Shown here piece after piece: positions 39,450-49,068 of a stretch of 64,000 bases of DNA. The DNA is from an uncultured Lentibacter sp. (GTDB lineage Bacteria > Pseudomonadota > Alphaproteobacteria > Rhodobacterales > Rhodobacteraceae): positions 496,001 to 560,000 of the forward strand of contig CANMGT010000001.1 in assembly GCA_947497495.1 (NCBI GenBank). The letters run 5' to 3'. Below the pieces are notes generated by a model. That model was not told the origin of the DNA, did no database searches, and worked only from the letters and a program-made list of their open reading frames with translations. A program made the translations under genes and the position numbers. The first letter of the stretch is position 1; every line of letters begins with the position of its first letter.

Positions 39450-40193
39450 ATGTCAGAGAAAACAACCCACTTCGGTTTTGAAACCGTTCGCGAAGACGAG
39501 AAAGCAGGGCGCGTTCAAGGCGTCTTTGGCTCGGTTGCGAGCAAATATGACGTGATGAACGACGCCATGAGCCTTGGCATCCACCGCATCTGGAAAGAAG
39601 CGATGATGGATTGGCTCGCGCCACGCGCAGGCCAGCGTTTACTTGATGTGGCGGGCGGCACTGGCGACATCGCCTTCAAGTTTATCGAACGCGCAGGCCA
39701 GGCCAGCGCCGTTGTCTGCGACATCACCGAGCCGATGCTTGTGGAAGGCCGCAAGCGCGCCGAAGCCGGCAAACTGGCCGAGAGCCTTGACTGGGTGGTT
39801 GGCGACGCGATGGCGCTGCCCTTCCCCGACAACAGCTTTGACGTTTACACAATCAGCTTTGGCATCCGCAACGTGACCCGCCCGCAAGAGGCGCTCAACG
39901 AAGCCTACCGCGTGCTGCGGCCCGGCGGGCGCTTGATGGTGCTGGAGTTTTCCCAGATCCCTAATGAGCTGATGCAGAAGGCTTATGACCTCTACTCATT
40001 CAACATCATCCCGCAAATGGGCAAGATGATCGCGAATGACAAAGACAGCTATCAATATCTCGTCGAGTCGATCCGCCGCTTTCCCGACCAAGAGACATTC
40101 CTTGGCATGCTGCGCAAGGCAGGCTTTGAGAACGCCAAGTATCGCAACATGACAATGGGCATCGCGGCCATGCATTCGGGCTGGAAGATTTGA
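39450..40193 (+). CDS. ubiE: Ubiquinone/menaquinone C-methyltransferase
   Basis: SAM-dependent C-methyltransferase of ubiquinone synthesis. The ATG at 39450 gives 247 residues, the family size. Motifs: HFGFETV at the start, [20 protein letters not shown] site [27 protein letters not shown] and FGIRNVT. The in-frame extension to 39366 would overlap the mutM regulatory region and is less likely. Its stop overlaps the ubiB start (TTGA), so the two are coupled. Confidence 0.95.
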   Translation: MSEKTTHFGFETVREDEKAGRVQGVFGSVASKYDVMNDAMSLGIHRIWKEAMMDWLAPRAGQRLLDVAGGTGDIAFKFIERAGQASAVVCDITEPMLVEGRKRAEAGKLAESLDWVVGDAMALPFPDNSFDVYTISFGIRNVTRPQEALNEAYRVLRPGGRLMVLEFSQIPNELMQKAYDLYSFNIIPQMGKMIANDKDSYQYLVESIRRFPDQETFLGMLRKAGFENAKYRNMTMGIAAMHSGWKI

Positions 40194-41719
40194 AAGGCCC
40201 GCACAACATAATCCGGCTCATTCGCACAGGCGCCACGCTTGAACGCACGGGGGCTATGCCCGTTATTCTTGACGCGTTTGACGCGCCGCGTGCTCTGCGC
40301 ATTCTGGCGCGCACACTGGTTTGGCCCTTCCAATGGCTCGGCAAGAAAGGCGATCCTTCAATGCCCGCGCCGACGCGTGCACTTTCAGCGCTCGGGCCAG
40401 CCTACATCAAGTTTGGCCAGGTGCTTTCCACCCGCCCCGACCTTGTCGGCGACGAAATGGCAACCCAACTGCGCGTGCTGCAAGACAAGCTGCCGCCCTT
40501 CGGCATGGACGCGGCGCGCCGCACGGTTGAAGAGCAGCTCGACAAGCCCGTTGACGAAATTTTCTCAAGTTTCAGCGAGCCTGTCGCTGCCGCATCGATT
40601 GCGCAGGTTCACGAGGCGAGGCTGCGTGAAACCGGCGAGAAAGTTGCTGTCAAAATCCTGCGCCCCGGCATTGAGCGCGCCTTTCAACGCGACATTGACG
40701 CCTTCTTTTTCGCGGCAAACTTCATCGAGTTTTTCAGCCCCGCGTCGCGCCGTCTGAAGCCGACAGATGTGATCGAACACTTTCAAGGCGTCGTGCAAGG
40801 CGAGCTTGACCTGCGCCTTGAAAGCGCTTCGGCGAGCGAATTTGCGGCCAACACCGAAAGCGACGAAGGCTTTACCCTGCCGAGCATCAACTGGGAGCTT
40901 TCGGGCCGCCGGATGATGACGATGAGCTGGGCCGAAGGCGTGCCGCTGGGCGACAACGCCGCAATCGACGCTGCGGGTCACAACCGCGACGTGCTTGGCG
41001 CGCGGGTTTTGCAGCTTTTCCTCAGCCACGCGCTGCGCGACGGTTTCTTTCACGCGGACATGCACCAAGGCAACCTCAAGGTCGCGGCAAACGGCGACAT
41101 CATCGCCTTTGACTTTGGCATCATGGGCCATATCGACGAATACACCCGCCGCGTTTATGCAGAAATCCTGTTCGGCTTTATCAAGCGCGACTACCAGCGC
41201 GTGGCCGAGGTGCATTTCGAGGCTGGCTATGTGCCTGCGGATCAGGATGTTGACGCCTTCGCCCGCGCGCTTCGTGCGGTTGGCGAGCCGATTTTCGGCA
41301 TGGATGCTACCCGCATTTCTATGGGCAAGCTGCTCAGCTATCTCTTTGAAGTTACTGAGCGTTTCGGCATGGAAACCCGCACCGAACTTATCTTGCTGCA
41401 GCGCACGATGGTTGTTGTTGAAGGCGTCGCGCGCAGCCTGAGCCCGCAACTGAACATTTGGGACGTGGCCCAGCCGATTGTTGAAGACTACATCAAGCAA
41501 TCTATCGGGCCGAAAGCCCTTCTCAGCGACACCGCCAAGACCCTGCGCGTGCTGGCGCGGTTCGGGCCGCGACTGCCCGGACTTGTCGAGAAAGCCCTTA
41601 TCCGTCAGACGCAGGAAGAAGCTGTGGAAACCCCGCGTGCACCCTATTTTGCCATCGCGATTTCCGGCGTTCTGGGCGCAGCGCTGGCCAGTGGGCTGAT
41701 CTACTTTCTGGCCCCGTGA
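40190..41719 (+). CDS. ubiB: Ubiquinone biosynthesis kinase-like protein UbiB
   Basis: 509-residue atypical kinase/ATPase that supports ubiquinone formation at the inner membrane. The UbiB-family motif KxGQ is present as [12 protein letters not shown]; catalytic residues appear in HADMHQGN and FDFGIMG; a C-terminal hydrophobic helix pair ([21 protein letters not shown]) anchors it. Start is TTG at 40190, overlapping the ubiE stop by 4 bp. The usual following gene in related genomes, coaBC/dfp, is absent here; a YjbH gene follows instead. Confidence 0.95.
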   Translation: MKGPHNIIRLIRTGATLERTGAMPVILDAFDAPRALRILARTLVWPFQWLGKKGDPSMPAPTRALSALGPAYIKFGQVLSTRPDLVGDEMATQLRVLQDKLPPFGMDAARRTVEEQLDKPVDEIFSSFSEPVAAASIAQVHEARLRETGEKVAVKILRPGIERAFQRDIDAFFFAANFIEFFSPASRRLKPTDVIEHFQGVVQGELDLRLESASASEFAANTESDEGFTLPSINWELSGRRMMTMSWAEGVPLGDNAAIDAAGHNRDVLGARVLQLFLSHALRDGFFHADMHQGNLKVAANGDIIAFDFGIMGHIDEYTRRVYAEILFGFIKRDYQRVAEVHFEAGYVPADQDVDAFARALRAVGEPIFGMDATRISMGKLLSYLFEVTERFGMETRTELILLQRTMVVVEGVARSLSPQLNIWDVAQPIVEDYIKQSIGPKALLSDTAKTLRVLARFGPRLPGLVEKALIRQTQEEAVETPRAPYFAIAISGVLGAALASGLIYFLAP

Positions 41720-41829
41720 TCTGGCCCTCTGAGGCCAATTTGCAGCAAATTACAGCGCGGGCGAAGCAACGGCTATTCTCAGCCAGATTTTTCCCCTATG
41801 ATCGCCTGAAATATCGAAGGCTGGGCTAA

Positions 41830-43974
41830 ATGCGGAAAACTCTAACCACTTCACTCGCAACGCTGAGCTTGTTTGCGCCGAGCGTTGCCGTATCTGAAGG
41901 GCTAACGACACGGTCGCTCAACATGTATGGCTTGCCCGGCGGTCTGATCGACATGCCGACAGCTGAAGTCGCGCCGGATGCGCAGCTTTCAACGACGGTT
42001 TCATACTTTGGCGGCACCACGAAAACCTCGCTCAGCTTCCAGCTCACGCCGCGCTTGACCGGCACCTTCCGTTATTCGGGTGTGCAAGGCTATAAGCCGG
42101 TTGTCCGCAGCGGCCCACCCCCCGTTCGCTATGCGCTTTCGGCCTATTATGACCGCAGCTTTGACTTGCACTACCGCCTGCTCGACGAAGGCAAATACCG
42201 CCCCGCTGTGGCAATCGGCCTGCGCGACTTGCTCGGCACGGGGCTTTATGGCGGCGAGTATGTCGTGGCCACAAAGTCACTGGGCAACAAGTTTCGCCTG
42301 ACAGGCGGCCTCGGCTGGGGCCGATTGGGCAGCTACAACAGTTTTGCGACCCTGGGCTCGCGCCCGACTGCCCTTATCGGCAGCGGCGGCATCCCCAACT
42401 ACGACAAGTGGTTTCGCGGCGACGTGGCGGCTTTTGGCGGCCTAAGCTACCAGCACAATGACAAGCTCAGCTTTTCTGTCGAATACTCGTCGGACGCCTA
42501 TAACACAGAAACGGGCCCTGACATGCTGAGCGGCAGGCTGTCGCACAATTCGCCCTTCAACTTTGGCGTCAAATACAACTACTCGAACGCCGTGCAGTTT
42601 GGCGCTAGCTACATGTATGGCAGCGAGATCGGCGTTTATGCCTCGATCGCGCTGAACCCGAAATCCTCGCCCGTCATTGGCGGAAACGAAAGTGCGCCTG
42701 TGCCTGTCGCCGTGCGGGACATGAAGAGCGCCGCTGATCTTGGTTGGGTCGCAGACCCTGCTTCAAAACAGCAGATCCAGAAGTCCGCCGCTGCCGCATT
42801 GGCGCGTGACGGCCTGATCATCGAGGCGATGCGCGTTGACGGCACTTCGGCAGAGGTGCTGATCCGCAACGAGCGGTATGACATCGAAAGCCAAGCCATT
42901 GGCCGCAGCCTGCGCTCGCTGAGTCGCGTGTTGCCTGCCTCTGTCGAGACCCTCACAGTCACGCAGTCCAGCAATGGCCTGCCCGCCGGCTCGGTAACTG
43001 TCAGCCGGTCTGATCTGGAAAACCTGGAGAACGCACCCGCCTCGGCAATTCTGGAGCGCGTACGCTTCAGCGGAGGCTCAAACATCCGCGACCTTGTGCG
43101 CGCCGAAGGCATCTACCCGCGCCTGAGCTGGCAGTTTGGCCCCAAGCTGCAACTCTCGGTGTTTGATCCTGACAGCCCTGTGCGCGCCGACCTGCTGCTC
43201 AACCTTGAGGGCGACTACCACATCGCGCCGGGCTGGATCGCCTCTGCGGGACTCAACTACAAACTCGCTGGCAACATTGACGGGCTTTCACCGAACGCTA
43301 CGGGCGCTGTCGCGGTGAACCCTGCTTACGCGGTGCGCTCGGACGCGCGCAGATATGCGGAAGGTCGCGGCCCCAAGATCGACCATCTGACCATCGCAAA
43401 GTTTGGCCGCCACGGCGAAAACCTCTACAGTCGCGTCACATTCGGCTACCTTGAGCAGATGTATGCAGGCATCTCGGGCGAGTTGCTTTGGAAGCCTTCC
43501 AACAGCCGCCTCGCGCTTGGCGCAGAGCTGAACTACGTCGCGCAGCGCGATTTTGACCAGCTGTTCGGTGTGCAAAACTACACGGTCGCGACGGGCCATG
43601 TTTCGGCCTATTATGACCTCGGAAAAGGCTTCCACACGCAACTGGATGTGGGGCGCTACCTTGCTGGCGACGTGGGTGCGACTGTCTCGCTTGATCGCGA
43701 GTTCGGCAACGGCTGGCGCGTCGGCGCCTATGCCACCAAAACCTCGCTTTCCACCGCAAGTTTTGGTGAAGGCTCGTTTGACAAGGGCATCCGCATTACG
43801 ATGCCCCTCAGCTGGGCGCTGGGGAACTCGTCACGGCGCAGCAGCACCACAACTATTCAATCGCTGGCACGCGACGGCGGCGCAAGGCTCAACGTTGACC
43901 GCCGCCTCTATGACAGCCTGCGCGACACACATGGCGCCGAGATGGCAAAAACCTGGGGGCGTTTCTGGAGATGA
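41830..43974 (+). CDS. YjbH-domain outer-membrane protein (exopolysaccharide-associated)
   Basis: 714 residues with an N-terminal signal-like helix ending near VAVSEG, then the YjbH family opening (LNMYGLPGGLIDMPTA) and long stretches of alternating polar and aromatic residues with Gly/Tyr turns, consistent with an outer-membrane beta-barrel. YjbH/WbfB proteins are linked to exopolysaccharide production. It overlaps the following lipoprotein gene (ATGA), as yjbF and yjbH do in other bacteria. The yjbE and yjbG partners are not present. Confidence 0.82.
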   Translation: MRKTLTTSLATLSLFAPSVAVSEGLTTRSLNMYGLPGGLIDMPTAEVAPDAQLSTTVSYFGGTTKTSLSFQLTPRLTGTFRYSGVQGYKPVVRSGPPPVRYALSAYYDRSFDLHYRLLDEGKYRPAVAIGLRDLLGTGLYGGEYVVATKSLGNKFRLTGGLGWGRLGSYNSFATLGSRPTALIGSGGIPNYDKWFRGDVAAFGGLSYQHNDKLSFSVEYSSDAYNTETGPDMLSGRLSHNSPFNFGVKYNYSNAVQFGASYMYGSEIGVYASIALNPKSSPVIGGNESAPVPVAVRDMKSAADLGWVADPASKQQIQKSAAAALARDGLIIEAMRVDGTSAEVLIRNERYDIESQAIGRSLRSLSRVLPASVETLTVTQSSNGLPAGSVTVSRSDLENLENAPASAILERVRFSGGSNIRDLVRAEGIYPRLSWQFGPKLQLSVFDPDSPVRADLLLNLEGDYHIAPGWIASAGLNYKLAGNIDGLSPNATGAVAVNPAYAVRSDARRYAEGRGPKIDHLTIAKFGRHGENLYSRVTFGYLEQMYAGISGELLWKPSNSRLALGAELNYVAQRDFDQLFGVQNYTVATGHVSAYYDLGKGFHTQLDVGRYLAGDVGATVSLDREFGNGWRVGAYATKTSLSTASFGEGSFDKGIRITMPLSWALGNSSRRSSTTTIQSLARDGGARLNVDRRLYDSLRDTHGAEMAKTWGRFWR

Positions 43975-44657
43975 GAACCTTTTTTACAGCCATAGCGCTT
44001 GCCTCTTTGGTGCTGACCGGCGCCTGTAGCAACCAGCCTGACCATGGCAAACTTTTGAAAACGGCCACGGCGGGCGCTAAGGGCAAGATAAAGCTTCGGC
44101 GCAATGCAGAAGCTGCGGCCCCTGCCACCCCCGACTTGGCCAAGATGGTCGGCGAGTCGCTCGCACGCACCAGCAAGCCACTGACACTTATTGTGATCGA
44201 GAACCGCAACGGCATTGCCGTGCTCACACAGATCGAAAGCAACAAGAGCTATCGCACTTACGCCTCGGCAGACCGGCGCAGCGTGACCATGACACATGGA
44301 GTTATCACGGCGACACGCGGGCTTGGCGCGGATTTGATGTCAGCGGGTATCGCGGGCTCTCTGCCGGCTGTCAGAGCCCGTCAAAGCGGTGCAACCAGCC
44401 GCACACTGCGCTTTCTGGATGGCGAGAACCAGACTGTCGCGACAACCTATTCCTGCAACGCAAAAGCCGGCGGCTCGCTGCAAATCAGGATGGGTGAAGT
44501 AAACAGCCCCGCCAGAACAGTTGTCGAGACATGCTCTGCCAGCTCAACCAGCTTTGAAAACACCTATCAAGTGAGCCCGTCAGGCCATGTTTTGCAGTCA
44601 CGCCAATGGCTTGGCCCGCAAAACGGCTATGTCGTCACACAAGCGCTGCGGCTGTAA
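43971..44657 (+). CDS. YjbF/GfcB family lipoprotein
   Basis: 228 residues with a lipoprotein signal ending LVLTGAC (lipid on Cys19), followed by a low-complexity linker and a beta-rich domain matching the YjbF/GfcB group-4-capsule lipoprotein pattern (IVIENRNGIAVLTQIESN, VITATRGLGADLMSA, NTYQVSPSGHVLQSRQW). It overlaps yjbH by 4 bp and ends 6 bp from the convergent flgD. Likely periplasmic, with the partner YjbH barrel in the outer membrane. Confidence 0.82.
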   Translation: MRTFFTAIALASLVLTGACSNQPDHGKLLKTATAGAKGKIKLRRNAEAAAPATPDLAKMVGESLARTSKPLTLIVIENRNGIAVLTQIESNKSYRTYASADRRSVTMTHGVITATRGLGADLMSAGIAGSLPAVRARQSGATSRTLRFLDGENQTVATTYSCNAKAGGSLQIRMGEVNSPARTVVETCSASSTSFENTYQVSPSGHVLQSRQWLGPQNGYVVTQALRL

Positions 44658-44663
44658 CCTGCC

Positions 44664-45320
44664 TTAAATAGGGTCGCGCAGGGCAGTGACATTGGCAGGC
44701 AGAAGCGGCAAGCCACCGTCGAGAATAACCGCGATCTGGCCATCAATCATCTGTGCCTCGGTGATGATCTGGTAAGTCTCTACCGGTGTTTGACCAAGCA
44801 GGGCCCCATTCGAATGGTTCTCGACTTCAAAATAGTAGGTGCCATCGGCGATAGGCTCGCCGTCATCGCCGATGCCATTCCATTCTACAGGCGCGCCATC
44901 AAGCCCGATTGTCATGCGCTGAACTTCGTTTCCGACGCCGTCGTAGACAACCAGATAGGCTTCATCCGCGAGGACAGCTGGCAAAGGATGGAGCGTCTGC
45001 GGCGTTCCGTCATAGACGATGCCCGCAGTGCTGCGCGCTTCCATCCCGACCCAGCCCGAGTATTGCGCAAGGCTTGTCGTGTTCATCTGCGATGCGAGTG
45101 CCGAGAGCAATTGGTTGGTCAGAACCTGCTGCTCAACGGAAGAGAACGACGCCAGCTGCGCCGCATATTCGGAGCTGTCCATCGGGTCGAGCGGGTCTTG
45201 GTTGACAGCTTGTGTCGTCAGCATCTGCAAGAATGTTTCGTAGTCAGAGCTGAGCGCTGTCGTCGCCGCCGCCGTCTGAGCCGCGCCTGTCGAAGTACTG
45301 GTGGGTAAAATCTGTGTCAT
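44664..45320 (-). CDS. flgD: Flagellar hook assembly scaffold FlgD
   Basis: Hook cap protein needed for FlgE polymerisation. 218 residues. The N-terminal export and scaffold region has YETFLQMLTTQAVNQDPLDPMDSSEYAAQLASFSSVEQ (read as several conserved blocks), followed by the FlgD Ig-like domain (EWNGIGDDGEPIADGTYYF). It is 12 bp downstream of fliK on the same strand. Confidence 0.93.
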   Translation of the reverse strand: MTQILPTSTSTGAAQTAAATTALSSDYETFLQMLTTQAVNQDPLDPMDSSEYAAQLASFSSVEQQVLTNQLLSALASQMNTTSLAQYSGWVGMEARSTAGIVYDGTPQTLHPLPAVLADEAYLVVYDGVGNEVQRMTIGLDGAPVEWNGIGDDGEPIADGTYYFEVENHSNGALLGQTPVETYQIITEAQMIDGQIAVILDGGLPLLPANVTALRDPI

Positions 45321-45332
45321 GGGTTTCGTCCT

Positions 45333-46796
45333 TCAAACTCTGATGTCCAGGCGCGCTGTCGGCAATTGCCAGCGCTGCACCTTTTCTGCTGCTGCCTGTT
45401 GGGTGTCTTGCGCGTCAAACTCGGCTTCAAGCGATGGATCGGCGGTGTTTGCGCCCTGCCCGCTGCTGCCTTGCTCTTGCTGCAAGAACTCGAATGTCGC
45501 ATCTTCGAAGCCGAAGGATCGCAGCTCTTCCGAGAGCAGCTCGATATTGCGCTTCAGCCCGTCGAGCACTTCGGGGCGCTCGGCGCTGATCTGGACAACC
45601 ATCTGGCCGTCCATCGGCGCCATGGTAAAGCGCAGCTTCCCAAGTTCTTTCGGGTGCAGCTGAATTTCGATCTGGTTTTGGCGGCTCAGGGAGATCGCCT
45701 CCATGGCCTCGCGAACACCTGTCATAATGGGCGCTTGCGGCAGGGTTGGCTTAGAGGTTTGAGCGGAGGTCTGTCCTGTGGCTTGTAGCTGGGCCGCGGC
45801 CTCTGTTCTGGCAAGCAGCTCTGCTTCAGGCTTCCGGCCCTGCTCCAGAATGGTATGGCCCTTGACCGCCTGCTCTGCTGCGGCAAAGGCCTGCGTTGTG
45901 TAAGCGACTGACTGAGTTGACGTAGTGTGAGACAGGGATTGTGACGCGCTTGGCGTAGGAGCCGTCTCTGCGGAACGGGTGCTCTGCTCCAGCGGTTCTG
46001 CGTGCTGCGATCTAGGCTGCGCTGCGAGCTGGGCTGTGGGTTCCCCTCCAGGCGGCACCGTAAGCGGCACTGTGGACTCCACAACACCCGCTTGCTTGAG
46101 CGCTCCTGCGCCTTGCAAGTGGCTTTCAGGCGCCTCGGAAAGCCTTGAAGGCACCGGCGCACTGGCACCAGTGGCCACCATGCCTTTGGGCTCTGGTACC
46201 AGTGACAGCAATCCAGCATCCGCTGAAGGTATCTGAGGCTGAACGGGAGCTGGACTTTTAGGCACGGTCGCGACCTCCCCCTCTGGCGCACGCGCGCCCT
46301 CAACGAAAGGCAAGGCCGACTTTGGCACTCCCATTGCGGCTGGCGTTGCCCCCGCCTCAAAAGGCGCGGTTAGTGCCGTGGAAGCGGCTCTCATCTGAAA
46401 AGCGGATTCTGGAATCGAATGAAGCTTCTTCGCAACCTCAGGTGCGGCGTCACTGGCCGTTTCCGCGCGCGGTTTCGTTTCTGGGCCGCCTGCAGCAGTG
46501 ATCATCACTTCGGCTTGCTCCTCGGGCGTCGCTTTGGGGTCAGCCTGCGCACCGTCAGCAGTGAGTGGCTCTGTGATTTGCTCCGATACCTCTTCTATTG
46601 CAGCACCAATCTCGCTGAGGTCAGGAGTGTCGGCTGTGGCCGCATCATCTGCGAGAGCCGCCTCGTAAGTCGCGCCGAAACCCAGCGATTTGCTTCGGGG
46701 AAAGGCGCTTTCACCTTCAAGCGCAACAGGCCCAACCAATGCAACAGGCCCTGCAACGGGGCTCGACGACGGCAAAGCAAGAATGTGTGACAGCAT
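45333..46796 (-). CDS. fliK: Flagellar hook-length control protein FliK
   Basis: 487 residues. The N-terminal 350 residues are low in complexity (Pro, Ala, Glu, Ser, Gln), as is usual for the ruler region of FliK. The C-terminal Flg_hook domain is clear: IEIQLHPKELGKLRF, MVVQISAERPEVLDGLKRN and LRSFGFEDATFEF. It controls the switch from hook to filament export. It is divergent from the rod-binding protein gene across a 112-bp gap with a possible CtrA site. Confidence 0.88.
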   Translation of the reverse strand: MLSHILALPSSSPVAGPVALVGPVALEGESAFPRSKSLGFGATYEAALADDAATADTPDLSEIGAAIEEVSEQITEPLTADGAQADPKATPEEQAEVMITAAGGPETKPRAETASDAAPEVAKKLHSIPESAFQMRAASTALTAPFEAGATPAAMGVPKSALPFVEGARAPEGEVATVPKSPAPVQPQIPSADAGLLSLVPEPKGMVATGASAPVPSRLSEAPESHLQGAGALKQAGVVESTVPLTVPPGGEPTAQLAAQPRSQHAEPLEQSTRSAETAPTPSASQSLSHTTSTQSVAYTTQAFAAAEQAVKGHTILEQGRKPEAELLARTEAAAQLQATGQTSAQTSKPTLPQAPIMTGVREAMEAISLSRQNQIEIQLHPKELGKLRFTMAPMDGQMVVQISAERPEVLDGLKRNIELLSEELRSFGFEDATFEFLQQEQGSSGQGANTADPSLEAEFDAQDTQQAAAEKVQRWQLPTARLDIRV

Positions 46797-46845
46797 ATCG
46801 ACCTCGGGATTTCTTCCAGATGCCTCTCACTATTACGCAAGCTAG

Positions 46846-46860
46846 TTACCGCTTCTTTAC
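46846..46860. promoter_or_regulatory. Weak CtrA-like site between fliK and rod-binding protein gene
   Basis: TTAC-N7-TTAC with two mismatches to the TTAA-N7-TTAA CtrA consensus, in the shared 112-bp divergent intergenic region. Suggestive only. Confidence 0.3.
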
Positions 46861-46908
46861 TGTTTTGACGGCATTCTGAGAAAAGTTCCGAGAATTGGAG
46901 GCAAATCT

Positions 46909-47217
46909 TTGACGAATTTTCAATCGACAGCCGGCTTGCCCGCAGTCGCCCCCTTGAAGGCCCAACCAGCCCGTCAGCCCACCGATGAGAAGCTTTTTCA
47001 AGTAGCGCAAAAGCTTGAGGCGAGCTTCCTCGCGGAAATGCTCAAGTCGGCAGGCTTTGGCAAAACCCGCGACTCTTTTGGCGGCGGCGCCGGAGAAGAG
47101 CATTTCTCGACATTTTTAACCCAAGCCCACGCCTCGGCGATGGCAAAAACCGGGGGCATTGGCCTCGCGGAATCAATTTTTGACGCCCTAAAGGAGAAAC
47201 AAAATGACCAAGCCTAA
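46909..47217 (+). CDS. Rod-binding protein (FlgJ N-terminal-like)
   Basis: 102 residues, start TTG with a strong GGAGG site 7 bases upstream. It matches the rod-binding domain of FlgJ (QKLEASFLAEMLKSAG and GEEHFSTFLTQAHASAMA) and lacks the muramidase domain; that activity could come from the separate lytic transglycosylase at 60644. It overlaps flgN by 14 bp. Confidence 0.85.
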   Translation: MTNFQSTAGLPAVAPLKAQPARQPTDEKLFQVAQKLEASFLAEMLKSAGFGKTRDSFGGGAGEEHFSTFLTQAHASAMAKTGGIGLAESIFDALKEKQNDQA

Positions 47218-47554
47218 GATAATCTCGCAACTGGATGACCTTCTGGAGCAAGAGCGCAATGCCTTGTTTCAGGGGGAACTTGATAAGCTTGTCGGGTTGA
47301 TTGAAAAGAAGCGGCAACTCATCGAAGCGCTCAACGCCTTCGGCGTCTCAAAAACTGACGAGCTAGACCTGCTAAAAGGCAAGGCGGCGCGCAATCAGGA
47401 ATTGCTGGACAGTGCGCTAAAAGGCATCAAAAGCGTTTCAACACGTCTCGCCACCTTGCAAAAGGTGCGCCAAAGCCTGGACACCTACGACGCGAAGGGC
47501 CGGAAGCAGACGATCCAGGCCGAGCTACCCAACAAGCTGGAAAAACGCGCCTGA
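47204..47554 (+). CDS. flgN: FlgN-like flagellar export chaperone
   Basis: 116 residues, almost all amphipathic helix, with an early LLEQERNALFQGELDKLVGL block resembling FlgN. FlgN holds hook-associated proteins FlgK and FlgL before export. It starts inside the rod-binding protein gene and precedes flagellin. The partners flgK and flgL are not in the window. Confidence 0.72.
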   Translation: MTKPKIISQLDDLLEQERNALFQGELDKLVGLIEKKRQLIEALNAFGVSKTDELDLLKGKAARNQELLDSALKGIKSVSTRLATLQKVRQSLDTYDAKGRKQTIQAELPNKLEKRA

Positions 47555-47593
47555 CAAGTTTGCCTTAAATGCCACGGATATCCCTTTGGCAAA

Positions 47594-47608
47594 TTAAGCT
47601 TTCCTTAG
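47594..47608 (+). promoter_or_regulatory. CtrA-like site upstream of flagellin
   Basis: TTAA-GCTTTCC-TTAG matches the CtrA consensus TTAA-N7-TTAA at 7 of 8 fixed bases and lies 152 bp upstream of the flagellin start, leaving room for a long leader. Confidence 0.6.
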
Positions 47609-47724
47609 GGAGGCAAACGACATGATGTTCCTGCGTCCGAAAATCGGATGGCGCAGCAGAGGGAAGCCTCAAAGCTGCACCCGTCAGAACGACATTTACA
47701 GCCTCGAAAGAGGTAAAATTTTGT

Positions 47725-47737
47725 GGCGCAAAGCGCC
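47725..47737 (+). promoter_or_regulatory. Leader hairpin next to flagellin ribosome site
   Basis: GGCGC-AAA-GCGCC forms a 5-bp hairpin just before the AAGGA ribosome site of flagellin. In Caulobacter, FlbT acts on the flagellin mRNA leader; flbT lies just downstream here, so this hairpin is a candidate target. The role is inferred. Confidence 0.4.
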
Positions 47738-47760
47738 TCGTGTCAAAAGGAACTTAATCC

Positions 47761-48621
47761 ATGTCAAGCATTCTGACCAACAACAGCGCAATGGTTGCGC
47801 TTCAAACTCTCAAAGGCATCAACTCGGATCTGTCAAAAACGCAGAACGAGATTTCAACAGGCAAAACTGTTGCGACAGCCAAAGACAACTCTGCCATCTG
47901 GGCGATCTCGAAAGTGATGGAATCAGACGTTTCTGGTTTCAATGCGATCTCCGACAGCCTGAACGTTGGTGAAGCAACAACAGCCGTTGCCTCGGCCGCT
48001 GCGGAACAGATTGTCGACGTGCTCGAAGAAATGCGCGAACTTGCTGTCGCCGGTGTGAGTGAAACAGCAGACCACACAAAGCTCGACGCTGCGATGGAGC
48101 AAAAAGAGCAGCAAATTCTTTCGATCATCGAAGCAGCCCAGTTCAATGGTGTGAACCTGCTGAAAACCGATACGGACGGTAACGGCGGGACAGGGCTGAC
48201 TGTCTTGTCATCGCTTGACCGTGCAGGCTCAAACGATGTGCTCAATGCGAACGCGCCAACAGTTTCAAAGATTACGGTGACGTCAGCCGACTTTGAAGCC
48301 GATCTTGACGTCGCCGGCCGCACAGCGATCACTACAAGTGCAACCGCTGAAACGGCCTTGACCGAAATTGAAGGCTTCCTTCAGGTCGCGGTTGCGGGCG
48401 CTGCGGCACTGGGTGCCTCTGCTGAACGTATCACTGACCAGTCCGACTTTGTTGGCAAGCTCACTGATGCGATGACAACAGGCATCGGCGCACTCGTTGA
48501 CGCCGATATGGAAGAGGCCTCGGCCCGCCTTAGCGCCCTGCAAGTGCAGCAGCAGCTAGGTGTGCAGTCGCTCTCAATCGCGAACTCGGCGCCAGAAACT
48601 CTCATGTCGCTTTTCCGTTAA
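47761..48621 (+). CDS. fliC: Flagellin
   Basis: 286-residue filament protein. The N-terminal D0/D1 helices (NNSAMVALQTLKGINSDL, EISTGKTVATAKDNSA) and C-terminal D1/D0 helices (SARLSALQVQQQLGVQSL ending SLFR) are conserved; the short central part has little surface domain, typical of alphaproteobacterial flagellins. It is preceded by a long leader with a CtrA-like site and hairpin, and followed by a GC hairpin and flaF-flbT. Confidence 0.95.
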   Translation: MSSILTNNSAMVALQTLKGINSDLSKTQNEISTGKTVATAKDNSAIWAISKVMESDVSGFNAISDSLNVGEATTAVASAAAEQIVDVLEEMRELAVAGVSETADHTKLDAAMEQKEQQILSIIEAAQFNGVNLLKTDTDGNGGTGLTVLSSLDRAGSNDVLNANAPTVSKITVTSADFEADLDVAGRTAITTSATAETALTEIEGFLQVAVAGAAALGASAERITDQSDFVGKLTDAMTTGIGALVDADMEEASARLSALQVQQQLGVQSLSIANSAPETLMSLFR

Positions 48622-48635
48622 GTTAGCTTCTCGTT

Positions 48636-48660
48636 CGGGGCAGGGGTTCTCTCTGCCCCG
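48636..48660 (+). terminator. Hairpin after flagellin
   Basis: CGGGGCAG (48636-48643) pairs with CTGCCCCG (48653-48660) 15 bp after the flagellin stop. There is no T-run, so it may only partly stop transcription or may stabilise the flagellin mRNA relative to flaF-flbT. Confidence 0.6.
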
Positions 48661-48693
48661 GACACATCTTAATGGACATAGAAGGGTTCTGAC

Positions 48694-49068
48694 GTGAACG
48701 CATCGACACTTGCCCAAACCGCCTACAAATCCCAGACGGCGCCCGTCCGCACGACGCGCGGCTCCGAATATGAAGCTTTCGCGTTTGTGACACGTAAGTT
48801 GCACGCGGCCGCGAACCAGTCTGCGAAGGTCACTCCGCAACTGGCAGAAGCGATAGACCTGAACCGCAGGCTCTGGACGATGCTTGCCACAGATGCTGCC
48901 GATGACGGAAATCTCCTTCCGGACGCGCTGCGCGCAAGTATTATCTCGCTCTATGAATTCACGCGCACACAAAGCCGCAAGGTGCTCAAGGGCCAAGGCG
49001 CTGTGAGCGTTCTCATCGAGATCAACGCCGCCATGATGCGCGGACTAAACGGCGGAGGTGCCAAATGA
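48694..49068 (+). CDS. flaF: Flagellar biosynthesis regulator FlaF
   Basis: 124 residues, GTG start. The FlaF pattern is visible: YEAFAFVTRKL, LAEAIDLNRRLWTMLATDAA and LRASIISLYEFTRTQSRKVL. FlaF is needed for flagellin production and export in Alphaproteobacteria and opposes FlbT. The stop overlaps flbT (ATGA). Confidence 0.92.
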   Translation: MNASTLAQTAYKSQTAPVRTTRGSEYEAFAFVTRKLHAAANQSAKVTPQLAEAIDLNRRLWTMLATDAADDGNLLPDALRASIISLYEFTRTQSRKVLKGQGAVSVLIEINAAMMRGLNGGGAK

